Of a stretch of DNA of 40,374 nucleotides, positions 1-10,388 are shown piece by piece. The DNA lies in NCBI GenBank assembly GCA_009801015.1, contig VHZZ01004988.1, forward strand, positions 39,665 to 80,038, in the 5' to 3' direction. The notes under the pieces were generated by a model. That model was not told where the DNA came from, did no database searches, and saw only the letters and a list, made by a program, of their open reading frames with translations. The stretch's first letter is position 1; the number at the start of each line of letters is the position of its first letter. This stretch comes from Silene noctiflora (Eukaryota; Streptophyta; Magnoliopsida; Caryophyllales; Caryophyllaceae). The position numbers and the translations under genes are program-made.

Positions 1-309
1 GAGTATACATGTTATAATGTTTTCTCCTGTATTTGAAGAAGAAAAATAAATACCTCGAAATGTGTAGAAGACAATGAAGAACGTACTAATAATCAACGGA
101 TAATTCATTAACTCATTACGAGTATTATTTACTACTCTATATTGATTAAAATATTATTCACAAAGAATGAAAAAGGACACATGATTGGGATAGGGTGAAT
201 AACTTTTAAGTGCACAACAATTTGAATTTACTAGTTCTTTCATGGTTAAAAGGATCAAGGATGTAAGGAAATCTAAACATACTACATCCGTCACTCCACC
301 CCACCATGT

Positions 310-348
310 GAGAGGTCTCTCAATAACGCTATTGAGAGACCGTCTCTC
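310..348. repeat. Short perfect hairpin in the GTCTCTCAATA family
   Basis: A 12-bp stem GGTCTCTCAATA at 314-325 is followed by a 4-base loop and its exact complement at 330-341. GAGA and GTCTCTC flank it and extend the pairing imperfectly. It looks like the terminal or foldback part of a small MITE-like repeat. No target-site duplication could be fixed. Confidence 0.5.
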
Positions 349-535
349 AGAAGTTTTTGTGTTCAAATAAAGCGTAGTGAAAAAACAAGGGAGAATTTGC
401 AAGAAAGATGTTATCTCTAAATGACGATCAAATTAGATCGTTTATCACCTCAATACCCATTATTCCAAAGATAAACCCGATTACCCAAAGACGATCCAAT
501 AAACATAAATACGAAGGAAGCGTGCCGGTTTAGCC

Positions 536-666
536 AATATAAAATGCAGGCCTAATTAAAATTCAAAAACAATATAAACGAATACGGAGTACTTCTATGA
601 TATGAGTTCATAACTCGTCAATTTGAAACAATATAAAATGCAGGGCTAATTAAAATTCAAAAACAA
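536..666. repeat. 38-bp direct repeat pair
   Basis: The segment beginning AATATAAAATGCAGG and ending ATTCAAAAACAAT occurs twice, about 93 bp apart, with a single difference (GGCC versus GGGC). The spacer holds an ACGGAGTA motif. This is a small recent local duplication, or the flanks of an excised element. Confidence 0.6.
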
Positions 667-2177
667 TCGCGTTTTCAAAATCTTTTTATTTTAGAATATG
701 TGTTTTTAATTTTAACGTTTTGAGACATCTTTTTTTAAAAATAAATAATTAATGTTATTACACACGAGATTTATAGATGATTAGAGTTATGCTAAACTTG
801 ATCCGATGGTTGTATTTTGTGCTTGGATGTGAGGTCCTTTGATTGATCTTATTCCTCTCGGCCACATGCGACTGAAACAGGGAGAAAACCTAGCCTAGGA
901 GGGTTTCGAGAAAGCTCATGAGATGCCTATAACTTTTATACTTAATTGGGTCGATAAAGTTACTAGTGAAGAGATGCGTTGAGACTTGAGATAGAGAGTT
1001 GAAAATTAGATACCTTAGAAGGTTAATAGTGTTTCATATTTACAAGTAACACTTGTACGGACTTGGCTGAGGGTGTCAACGTTAACTCGCCCGTACTGCT
1101 GACTTGGCATGAAATGGGAGGCTCTTGACATTGGTCATGGCAGAATTTTGTATTCTCGGCTCGACATGGGTTCAAGCCTCAGCTACCGTTGGCGCCGCGA
1201 GCATGTCTTTCTTAGGCCATTTAGACACCATGTTTATTGCTTTTGGGCTTCAACAGCGGTCTCAGAAGCTTTACACTTATATTTTGGCCCAATTGATTGG
1301 GCCTAATTTGTCTGCCTTTACAATGTCGTAAACTTACAAAAAATTTATATCCAATCCAAATACGAGTTTATTTCTTCTCCAAAATCATACTCGATATGTT
1401 CTATTCGACCCATAATATAATCAAAAATCTGATCCGAAAATTAATTAGAGTTTTTAAAAAAAAAAAAAAACAACTATGTAAAACAAAAATTAAAATTTCA
1501 AGTTAATATAATAAAGCTTAAATTTTTTAAACAAAATTGATTCGATTTGGTTCAGTTAAAAGTTGTTTGGCAACGGATTTAATTCAGATTTTCAAATAGT
1601 GATTTTGTATACGAGTTTTTGAATAGTACATAGATTAGATATTACACGGACTTTAAAAAGTAGGATTTGGATTGCACTTTTGCCTTCGGATTGATTCCGT
1701 TGTGCCTCAATTGCTATCCCTATTAATTAAGCAAATATTTTTTAGATATTGGGAATTTTCTAATTAATTTTGTGATAATATTCATTAATTGGAGCATAAT
1801 AGGCTATTTATTGCGCATCTTTTCAGAGCATGCTATTTTTCTTCTCTCTTGCTATAAAGGGAACCTTGTTTTCAGTTTTCTCAAATATACTTACAATTGT
1901 AGGTCACATCCTCCTACTTTTGAGTCATACTACAATATACAATCTTTTTCCATGCTTCTACTTTTTATCCATTGATGTAGAAGCATAGAATATATGATGG
2001 AGGTTTGAACTCGATATCAGCCTCAATCTTAACCATTAGCCTAAAACCTCTTCAGTTACCTATGTAAAGACTAACATAGCTAGTTGAGGCTTTTGGAGAT
2101 GCTACAAAGCCTATAATTGTAAGAGGAAAGTGTTCAGGTTTGTTATAACATCTTGTGTTACACAAATAATAATGGAA

Positions 2178-2297
2178 GTCTAGTGGTTAAGACGGTGGTA
2201 TTGTGGATAATAGGTCACAGGTTCGAATCCCACCTCCCCTATATTGTAATGCGACTATGTGCGCGCTTCGTGAGACCCAAAAAAAATAAAAAAACAA
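2178..2297 (+). mobile_element. SINE (tRNA-derived) with perfect 16-bp target duplication
   Basis: The element of about 120 bp starts with a tRNA-like head. An A-box-like TCTAGTGGTTAAGACGG is followed by a B box, GGTTCGAATCCCACC, and the tail is A-rich. It is flanked by perfect 16-bp direct repeats ACAAATAATAATGGAA at 2162-2177 and 2298-2313. This is the signature of LINE-machinery retrotransposition of a Pol III transcript. It is not a tRNA gene, since no cloverleaf 3' half is present. The perfect target duplication implies a fairly recent insertion. Confidence 0.85.
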
Positions 2298-2314
2298 ACA
2301 AATAATAATGGAAA

Positions 2315-5300
2315 GAAAATTATTTTTTCAAATTTGGAGAAAAGTGATATTAACGATAGAGCTTAATATCCCTTGTGCCGGAGGGCGCATTGTCATGGCT
2401 ATTAGTGATGATATTGTCTTGGTGTTGTAGTTGTGTAGAGAAACGTTTCTACCCAAAAGCGATGGTAAACGTGGATCCCAAGACAAGTACGATACTAGTT
2501 GCCATGACATTTCGCCCACTGGCATGAGGAGTCATTGTGAACTCTATAATAGTAGAATAATTAAGGCCTATTTATATGTTTCGAAAGTCTTTTTCTATTG
2601 TGGTGAACTTTTGGGAAAAATATATTTTTTTAGAGATTCGAAGTATAACGAAAAAACGACACTACAAACAACTGGGCTCTGAGTCCTATTATTGTAGGGG
2701 TCTTACTATTGTCCCTTGTGCCGGAGGGCGCATTGTCATGGCTATTGTTGTCGTGCTTTGTCTTGGTGTTTTAGATGTGTAAAGAAACATATCTACCTAA
2801 AAGCCATGGTAAAAGCATATCCCAAGATAAGTACGATATCAATAGCCATGACATTTCGCCCACTGGCATGAGGAGTCATTGTGAACTCTATAATAATAGA
2901 AGAATTAAACTTATTTATATGCTTCGAAAGTCTTTTTCTATTGTGGTGAACTTTTGGGAAAAATACATTTTTTTAGAGATTCACATATAAAGAAAAGACG
3001 ACACTACTAACAACCGGCTCTGAGTCCTATTATTGTAGGGGTCTTATTACTCTCCCTTGTGCCGGAGGGCGCATTGTCATGGCTATTGGTGTAGTGCTTG
3101 GTCTTGGTGTTTTAGATGAGTAAAGAAACATATCTACCAAAAAGTCATAGTAAAAGCAGACCCCAAGACAACTACGACACCAATAGCCATGACATTTCGC
3201 CCACCGGCATGAGTAGTCATTGAGAACTCTACAATAATAGAAGAATTAGGCTTATTTATATGTTTCGAAAGTCTTTTTCTATTGTGGTGAACTCTTGAAA
3301 AAATATATTTTTTTAGGGATTCGACGTATAAGGAAAAGACGACACTACAAAGAACTGGGCTCTCAGTCCTATTATTGTAGGGGTCTTATTAATGCCCCTT
3401 GTGCTGGAGAGCGCATTGTCATGGCTATTGGTGTCGTGCTTTGTCTTGGTGTTTTAGATGTGTAAAGAAACATATCTACCTAAAAGCCATGGTAAAAGCA
3501 GATCCCAAGACAAGTACGACACCAATAACCATGACATTTCGCCCACTAGTGTGACTACTGTGTGAGGAGTCATTGAGAACTCTACAATAATAGAAGAATT
3601 GGGCCTATTTATATGCTTCAAATCTCTTTCTCTATTGTGGTGATCTCTTGGGAAAATTATATTTTTTTTTAGAGATTCGACGTTCAAGGAAAATACGACA
3701 TTACAGACAAAAGGACTTTGAGTCCTATTATTGTAGGGGTCTTATTAATGACCCTTATGCCGGATGGCGCATTGTCATGGCTATTGGTGACGTGCTTGGT
3801 CATGGTGTTTTAGATATGTAAAGAAACATATCTGCCAAAAAGCGATGGTAAACGTGGATCCCAGGACAAGTACGACACCAGTTGCCATGACATTTCGCCC
3901 ACTGGCATGAGGAGTCATTGTGAACTCTACAATAATAGATTAATTAGGCTTAATTATATGTTTCGAAAGTCTTTTTCTATTGTGGTAAACTCTTGGGAAA
4001 AATATATTTTTTTCATAGATTCGAAGTATAACGGAGAAACGACACTACAAAAAACTGGGCTCCGAGTCCTATTATTGTAGGAGTCTTATTACTGTCCCTT
4101 GTGCCGGAGGGCGCATTTTCATGGCTATTGGTGTCGTGTTTTGTCATGGTGTTTTAGATGTGTAAAGAAACATATCTACCTAAAAGTCATGGTAAAAGCA
4201 GATCCCAAGACAAGTACGACACCAATAGCCATAACATTTCGCCCACTGGTATGAGGAATCATTGAGAACTCTCCAATAATAGAAGAATTAGGCCTATTTA
4301 TATGCTTCGAAAGTTTTTTTTCTATTGTGGTGAACTCTTGGGAAAATTACATTTTATCAGATATTCGACGTATAAAGAAAAGACAACACTACAAACAACT
4401 GGGCTATGAGTCCTATTATTGTAGGGGTCTTATTACTCTCCCTTGTGCCGGAGGGCGCATTGTCATGGCTATTGGTGTCGTGCTTTTGTCTTGGTGTTTT
4501 AGATGTGTAAAAAACATATCTACCTAAAACCCATGGTAAAAGCAGATCACAAAACAAGTACGACACCAATAGCCATGACGTTTCGCCCACTGGCATAAGG
4601 AGCCAATGAGAACTCTACAATAATAGAAGAATTAGGCCTATTTATATGTTTCCAAAAAAATTTGTCTATTGTGGTGAAATCTTGGGAAAAAATTTTTTTT
4701 TTAGAGATTCGGCGTATAAGGAAAAGACGACATTACAAACAACTAGGCTCTGAGTCCTATTATTATAGGGGTCTTATTAATGCCCCTTGTGTCGGAGGGC
4801 GCATTGTAATTGCTATTGGTGTTGTGCTTTGTCATGGTGTTTTAGATATGTAAAAAAAACATATATTACCTAAAAGTCGTGGTAAAAGCAGATCTCAAGA
4901 CAAGTACGACACCAATAGCCATGACGTTTCGTCCACTGGCATGAGGAGTCATTGAGAACTCTATAATAATAGAAGAATTAGACCTATTTATATGTTTCGA
5001 ATGTTTTTTCCTATTGTGGTGAACTCTTGGGAAGATTACATTTTTTCAGAGATTCGATGTATAAAGAAAAGACGACAATATAAACAACTAGGCTATGAGT
5101 CCTATTATTGTAGATATCTTATTACTGTCCGTTGTGCCGGAGGGCGCATTGTCATGGCTATTGGTGTCGTGCTTTGTCTTGATGTTTTAGATGTGTAAAG
5201 AAACATCTACCTAAAAGCCATGGTAAAAGCGGATTCCAAGACAAATACGACACCAATAGCCATGACATTTCGGCCACTGGCATGAGGAGTTATTTAGTGC

Positions 5301-5395
5301 TCTACAATAATAGTAGAATTAAGCCTATTTATATGCTTTAAAGTCTTTTTCTATTGTGGTGAACCCTTGGGAAAAAATCGATTTTTATGGGCTCC
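2315..5395. repeat. Tandem satellite array, about nine units of ~343 bp, each an inverted dimer
   Basis: The anchor CCCTTGTGCCGGAGG and its variants recur at about 2370, 2713, 3054, 3396, 3752, 4096, 4440, 4784 and 5128. Spacings are 341-345 bp except one of 356 bp. Inside each unit the segment around CATGGCTATTGGTGTCGT is followed, about 60 bp further on, by its reverse complement (ACGACACCAATAGCCATGAC). The pairing extends outwards through TATTATTGTAG and more weakly to the unit edge. Each unit is thus two arms of about 170 bp, head to head. No arm encodes a convincing protein: open frames on both strands are satellite translations broken at different points. The edges are approximate, since the outermost units are diverged. 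Confidence 0.9.
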
Positions 5396-6423
5396 GTTAA
5401 TAAAAACAAGACGGCTACTTTCATACTATGAAATATTATACAAATTAGCTAATTTGGTTGGTAAAGTCATGGGATTGGTATTCATTACATGGATTCAAAC
5501 CCCGTAAGCATTATATTCGTCCTTGTGCAGTTGGGCCTCCCTTTTCACCGCAAAAAATTAGTAAGCTGTAACCGCTGATAATGCGCGTATCAAAACATAA
5601 AAAATATATTTATAACGTTAAAATAAGGGTTGGTATTAAAAAATGTTGATCCGACCCATGGACCCAAAAATAAAATTCGACTCAATAGAATTGGGTTCGA
5701 GGGTGGTAAAGATATCGACACAATTTACTCCTTGCCAAAAAAGAAAAGTCGAGGCCTATGTTTGAATTTGGAGCCTACAATGATTAAACATCATCTCTAA
5801 ATACTTGTGGCTGTTATTTACAACTATTTGTTCAATCATGTCCTACCAAATACAAAAATGTTTTATCACCCGTGCATCGTTCACCTTGTAGGAGCGTATT
5901 GACAATAAAACCACTAGTTTAGTACATTTTTATTTTATACGGAGTAATTAATTTCTTTATCTTGGATAGACTTGTTGCTCAATTCAAACACAATCTTCTA
6001 GCAATCTAGTTGTCATTTACTCAAGTTTTGTATTCAATTTAATCATCAATACTATTTCTCGAGTACAAATGAACCAAGCTTGGTCAAAAGGTCACAAGTT
6101 CAAATTACCAGAAATCTCCAAATATCTCACAAGTGAAATTTCAATACATGGTATGCTGAGCCGGTGCATTATCCACCCTTCAAGTTCAACAGACGGTCAA
6201 AAATCACCGATTAGGTTCAACCATTGCCTTAAAAAACTCGAAAAAAGTTATAAAATTTTAGCTAAAACATTTAAGTTTCCATCTACTGCCCCATAATTCC
6301 AGCACTGTGTTCATTTTTATCTCTTATTAAGCTGCCAACCGACAATCACTTTTCTCAGATTCCTCCCCCATTTTTACATAAACTCCTCCCAAAAACCTTC
6401 AAACATAATCAGTAATAATAATC
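5396..6423. other. Intergenic, upstream of the BAHD gene
   Basis: This stretch holds a SINE-like repeat (listed separately) and otherwise AT-rich sequence. The last ~100 bp before the ATG at 6424 is C/A-rich, like a plant leader. A 75-codon open frame at 6069-6296 has no recognisable features and I do not call it. No convincing TATA box could be chosen. Confidence 0.5.
5449..5554 (+). mobile_element. SINE-like element, degenerate
   Basis: A tRNA-like head (TTGGTTGGTAAAGTCATGGG) is followed by a B-box-like GGATTCAAACCCC and a short A-rich end (GCAAAAAA). The flanks share a 7-bp direct repeat AAATTAG at 5442-5448 and 5555-5561. It is shorter and more diverged than the SINE near 2.2 kb and appears to be a different family. 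The call rests on box spacing and the short repeat only. Confidence 0.5.
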
Positions 6424-7800
6424 ATGTCATATACAAAACTAATCTCAGAATACTACGTAAGACCACAGATTGAAGTAGTCGAATCGAAGAGAATTCATCA
6501 CCTTAATCCTTTCGACTTAAAATGGTTACCATTTCAGAATGCACAACTTGGTTACCTTTACTCAAAACCCTTCAATTTTACACCTTCGTCTTATCTGAAA
6601 CATCTTAGATTATCGCTTTCTCAAGCCCTTGTATACTTCTACCCTCTAGCAGGCCGACTCGTAACCGTCTCAAATCAACACGATCAGTCGTGTTACGTCT
6701 ATGTGGATTGCGCTAAGGGTAATGGTGTCCGACTGGTTCACGCGTCTGCTCATGACTTGAGTATGGATCGTGTCGTGAGCCCGAACTTGGATGTTCCTGA
6801 ATTGATTAAATGTTTGTTTGATATGGGTGAGGTTTCAATTAACCATGATGGTCATACGAGAGCGTTGTTATCGGTTCAGGTGACGGAGTTGATAGACGGC
6901 GTGTTTGTTGGATTTTGTATTAATCATGCTGTTATTGATGGTACCTCTGTTTTGCATTTCCAACGAGTATGGTCTCATATTTTCATGGGAACATTCTCGG
7001 GTTCGACTCGTCTGCCGCTTGTCAAACAACCTGATTTTATTGACGGTCGGGTGTTTAAGCTCCCGTACCTTGACGCAAGTGAGTTTATCAGCGCGTCTAT
7101 GGGTGAAGAACCCGAGTTAAGGAGAAGATTCATCCGATTCTCAGCTCAATCTTTGAAAAGGATCAAAGTCATAGCTAATTCAAATGGTAATGCTTACACC
7201 ACATTTTCGACATTTCTGTCCTTGACAGCATTTGTATGGAGATGCATCACTAGGGTCAGGAACCTTAACCCGAATGACCTGACAACTTGCGCGTTGCCTG
7301 TTAATCTTAGGCCGTGGTTCAATCCACCTTTGACAAGTGATTACTTTGGGAATTACGCGATTAAAGTCATGGCGTCCGCTAAGGCTGGTGACCTCTTGGG
7401 CAATAGTGTTGGGTGGGCTGCCGCGCTGCTTCAGCAGGCCGTAGCAGCGCAAGATGACATAGCAGCACGGGATTTGATCTTACGGGCTTATAAGGAGGGG
7501 ATTGAACTTCAACCTCCAGTTAAAACTTCAGGGTCCAAAAATGTAACAGTGGGAGGTTCTACCCGATTCGTCCTCGATGAGAGTCAATTTGGGCTTGGTA
7601 AGTTAGTAGCTTTTCGAAGCGGGTATGTGAATAAAGTGGATGGCAAGGTGAATGCTTATCTGGGGTTAGAAGGTGATGGAAGTGTGGATTTGGATATATG
7701 TCTTGTGCCTCATACAATGGCTACTCTATTGTTGGATCAAGAGTTTATGTGTTTTGCCTCGCAACACAATGATCACTTGAATTTGATTTCTAAGATCTGA
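6424..7800 (+). CDS. BAHD acyltransferase (HXXXD type)
   Basis: BAHD enzymes move an acyl group from acyl-CoA to an alcohol or amine of a specialised metabolite, in the cytosol. The protein has 458 residues, the usual family length, in a single exon. The catalytic HXXXD motif is HAVID (His168, Asp172), followed by GTS as in active members. The second family motif, normally DFGWG, reads QFGLG at 388-392. The ending SGYVNKVDGKVNAYLGLEGDGSVDLDICL fits the C-terminal domain of the uncharacterised acetyltransferase group typified by At3g50280. The ATG follows a C/A-rich leader and starts with the family-typical S-x-x-Y-V-R-P region. The gene is convergent with ASF1, 388 bp away. The substrate cannot be told from sequence; anthocyanin, hydroxycinnamoyl or alcohol acylation are all possible. 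Confidence 0.93.
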   Translation: MSYTKLISEYYVRPQIEVVESKRIHHLNPFDLKWLPFQNAQLGYLYSKPFNFTPSSYLKHLRLSLSQALVYFYPLAGRLVTVSNQHDQSCYVYVDCAKGNGVRLVHASAHDLSMDRVVSPNLDVPELIKCLFDMGEVSINHDGHTRALLSVQVTELIDGVFVGFCINHAVIDGTSVLHFQRVWSHIFMGTFSGSTRLPLVKQPDFIDGRVFKLPYLDASEFISASMGEEPELRRRFIRFSAQSLKRIKVIANSNGNAYTTFSTFLSLTAFVWRCITRVRNLNPNDLTTCALPVNLRPWFNPPLTSDYFGNYAIKVMASAKAGDLLGNSVGWAAALLQQAVAAQDDIAARDLILRAYKEGIELQPPVKTSGSKNVTVGGSTRFVLDESQFGLGKLVAFRSGYVNKVDGKVNAYLGLEGDGSVDLDICLVPHTMATLLLDQEFMCFASQHNDHLNLISKI

Positions 7801-8188
7801 TGTATACAATCACGACAGTTATTGATCACATTTAACAAGGCAATGAAATCCGATGCTACTATAACCAAAAGCCAACTTTAATACGGAGTACTGTGTTCCA
7901 AATTTCGTAGTTACTCTGGTATTGAAAATTCAGATCTTAGAAAAAAAATGAGGATCCCTTAATTTCAGAATAGTGAAGTAATGAAACATACCAGAAGTTC
8001 GGAAATCTTGTAAAGTACATTGTACATCTTAATTTCGAGCAGAAGTCACCATTCTCATATCTTTATGCTACACATCATACCAAACAAGACGAGTACCAAA
8101 AAGAACATTGCTAATTTGAAATGTGACTACGTCATTACTCATTCGCTCCACTAATCATCAGAAATATAGTTTTCAAACCCAACGAATG
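7801..8188. other. Convergent 3' ends of the BAHD and ASF1 genes
   Basis: These 388 bp lie between two stop codons facing each other. They are AT-rich, with no open frame of note, and presumably hold the 3' untranslated regions of both genes. I saw no repeat. Confidence 0.6.
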
Positions 8189-10166
8189 CTATTCAGACTT
8201 GTTATCGAGTGGTGATGGTGATGGTGGTGGTGGTGGTGGTGGTGGTGAAGATTGTTGGTCTTGTTCTTGTTCATTGTTAATTGCAGTTTGATCAAGTGAT
8301 TCTGCAGGCTGCTCTCCATGCTCATTGTTCTCAGGTTGAAAATTGATAGGGAATTTGGTAACTCTAGGCTTATCAGCCAAAACATTTCTCTGAACCTTGT
8401 CGATAATCACCTTTTGTGGTGGTTCTTCTCTCAGCTGCTCATCTTCGTAATCATTGTTCACATAATATCCTACTCTGATAAACTCCTGCCCTACATAAGA
8501 GCACGTCAATAACAGAACTGTGACACCAATTATATCTTCTTCACGGATTTTTGACGGATCTGGTGGGTCTGCCTAGCACGAGAAAGAGATAACATTAAAC
8601 AATTGCATATATACATGACAATTAAAAATTCACAAATACTTATACAAGACTGTCTTATATGTGAGATTAGCGATTAACCAAATAATTAAAAGAAGAATAA
8701 GTGAAGATTTGGGTTAGTCTCACATATAAGATATTCTCATACAATACTCAGTACTCTCACTCGAGAAAATTAACAGCAGAGACATGGATATTAACCTCAA
8801 GAACAAAACGGTAGTTGCCAACATTTACAGGTCCTACGAGCACGCTTTCCAACTGTTGGTCATAAGTCTCATCTTCAGCTGATCCCACGTAAATGAGTTT
8901 CCATTCTATATCTGTTGTTTAATACCGTCAGTCAAAAAGAATGCTACAAGAAGCGACATTAATAAAAGAAATATGTTCCACAAGCTCTTCACCATGCTCT
9001 ACAAGCATTCAAAGGATGTGACAAAAAGGTGATGTAGAGAACTAAACCACAGACAAAAACCCGCAACATTATCATTACAATTTCATCAAATAATCTTCTC
9101 AAAAAAAAATTATGAGCAGCATACTTGTTAGAGTGATAAATGTTCAATTTTATAGATTCACTAAGACAAAAGCCGCAAAGTGTCAATAGTTTATACTACA
9201 CTAACAAGCTAAAATGTGAATCATGTTCTACCTTATGCCTTGAGGTAGAGCAGAAGCAAGCACCAATAGCCTGATCAGAGTAGGCAGGGCTTCAGCAAGG
9301 TTACTCAGATTAGGCATGCCAATTGTGCTAATAGATTAGTTACGAGCATGTGAAAGAAATCAGATGTTTCCCTAAATCAGCATTTGAATCCCGACTTTTT
9401 GTAATAATAATCCAAAGGCACAATTTAACTTTTAAGCTAACTAATTTTCTCCGAGGGTGCACTCACTATCAGGGCTTTCTGTAAACTACGGCACCAGCCA
9501 GAGTAGTTTCCCCTACAACAGCTACAAATTCAGGTCTTCAACTAGTTTGCATCTTGAGTACCCAGTTATCCTTTTATTGTTTAGCTAAAGAGAAGTTCTA
9601 AAGCTGGTACTCGCTAGGTCTCACGTCATCCAACCAATTGTTTAACACATCAAACAACAGCATGAACTGCAGAAATACTAATTATGGACTAAGTAGACAT
9701 CTCCCTCACTAAGAATCCAGGATGAAATAAAATTTTACCACTGACACGAAATACATTAACCACTCAACTGCTCAACATCATAGATCCGTTCCTAAACACC
9801 CGCTTCCTTTTCACAGACAAACATTTCATCCACCATAAACATCATTGTAAACATTTATTTTCTATCAAACTCGCTGCGCCCGTGAACAAACAAAACTCTC
9901 CTTTCAATACTACGCTCCATACAACAAATACACTCATAAATCGTAACGACTCAATTTCATGTACAACTAAAAACCAGCAATCTGATACAATGGCAAACCA
10001 TGATACTAAAAAAAACCATTAAATTAAGCACAAAGAAGGGTGAGAATCAGGATGTACCATCTTTCAAAGAATCCAAACATTCATACGAAATCTCGAAGCG
10101 AAACGGACTGAGAAACGGCGCCGGGTTATCCAAGATTGCAACGTTTGTGATATTAACAGCACTCAT
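8189..10166 (-). CDS. ASF1: Histone chaperone ASF1
   Basis: ASF1 binds the H3-H4 dimer and hands it to CAF-1 or HIRA during nucleosome assembly in the nucleus. The coding exons, deduced on the minus strand, are 10058-10166, 8796-8911 and 8189-8572. They sum to 609 nt (202 aa), with GT-AG junctions and frame kept. The start MSAVNITNVAILDNPAPF is the family N-terminus. Exon 2 carries IEWKLIYVGSAEDETYD and exon 3 carries EFIRVGYYVNNDYEDEQLRE, so the whole immunoglobulin-like core is present. The C-terminal tail is variable, with a run of eight or more prolines encoded by a GGT/GGA-type repeat on the plus strand. A further 5' untranslated exon probably ends at 10388 (CAG|GTGAGT) and joins an acceptor at 10195 (polypyrimidine-CTAG). 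Length matches plant ASF1 (about 190-220 aa). The 1.1-kb first coding intron holds nothing recognisable. Confidence 0.95.
8641..8743. mobile_element. MITE-like foldback element in ASF1 intron 2
   Basis: About 26-bp terminal inverted repeats face each other: TATACAAGACTGTCTTATAT at the left and the complement of ATATAAGATATTCTCATACA at the right. A shared ATACT lies on each side (8636-8640, 8744-8748). It sits wholly inside the intron between coding exons 2 and 3, away from the splice sites. No coding capacity. Superfamily not determined. Confidence 0.55.
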
Positions 10167-10194
10167 GGCATCACCAATTTATCGATTAAATCAA

Positions 10195-10387
10195 CTAGAA
10201 AAGAAAAAAAAAACAATTAATCACGCTACATAAACAAATTGACCAATCGTGCTAAACCCAAACCCTAACCCTAACCCTAACCCAAAATTAAAAGAGAACG
10301 GAAATGAATTCAGAAACAAGGGATGAAAATTAAAAGCATGAGAAGTAAAAGGGCAGATTTAATTTCAACAAATAATGATGAACTCAC
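10195..10387 (-). promoter_or_regulatory. ASF1 5'-leader intron with telomere-type G-rich repeats
   Basis: In the sense direction of ASF1 the sequence at 10257-10283 reads GGG five times, spaced by TTA, TTA, TTA and TTT. It lies in a predicted leader intron with donor CAG|GTGAGT at 10388 and a strong T-rich acceptor at 10195. AAACCCTAA telo-box motifs are known near the starts of plant genes active in dividing cells. Five G3 runs could also fold as a G-quadruplex in DNA or RNA. That the intron is used, and any function, are inference. Confidence 0.5.
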
Positions 10388-10388
10388 C

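Larger units (their letters stand above)
1..2161. other. Intergenic, no gene recognised
   Basis: No reading frame here looks like a conserved protein, and the short open frames overlap in several phases. The stretch is AT-rich. It holds a hairpin near 310-348 and a near-perfect 38-bp direct repeat at about 536-573 and 629-666 (both listed separately). A poly-A run lies near 1458-1470. I see no promoter, RNA gene or complete transposon. Confidence 0.6.

Noticed and set aside
2178-2260. Possible tRNA gene (A-box and B-box present)
   Set aside because: The B box is followed by unrelated sequence and an A-rich tail, with perfect flanking repeats. It is a SINE.
2431-5198. Several 63-83 codon open frames with similar proteins on both strands
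   Set aside because: All are translations of the same satellite unit, broken at different points. The similarity on both strands comes from the inverted arms.
6069-6296. 75-codon open frame upstream of the BAHD gene
   Set aside because: No domain, signal or composition typical of a protein, and it lies in leader/promoter DNA.
8173-8385. Minus-strand frame with a poly-histidine run
   Set aside because: It is the shadow of the ASF1 last exon in another phase; the CCA/CAC repeat encodes proline in the real frame.
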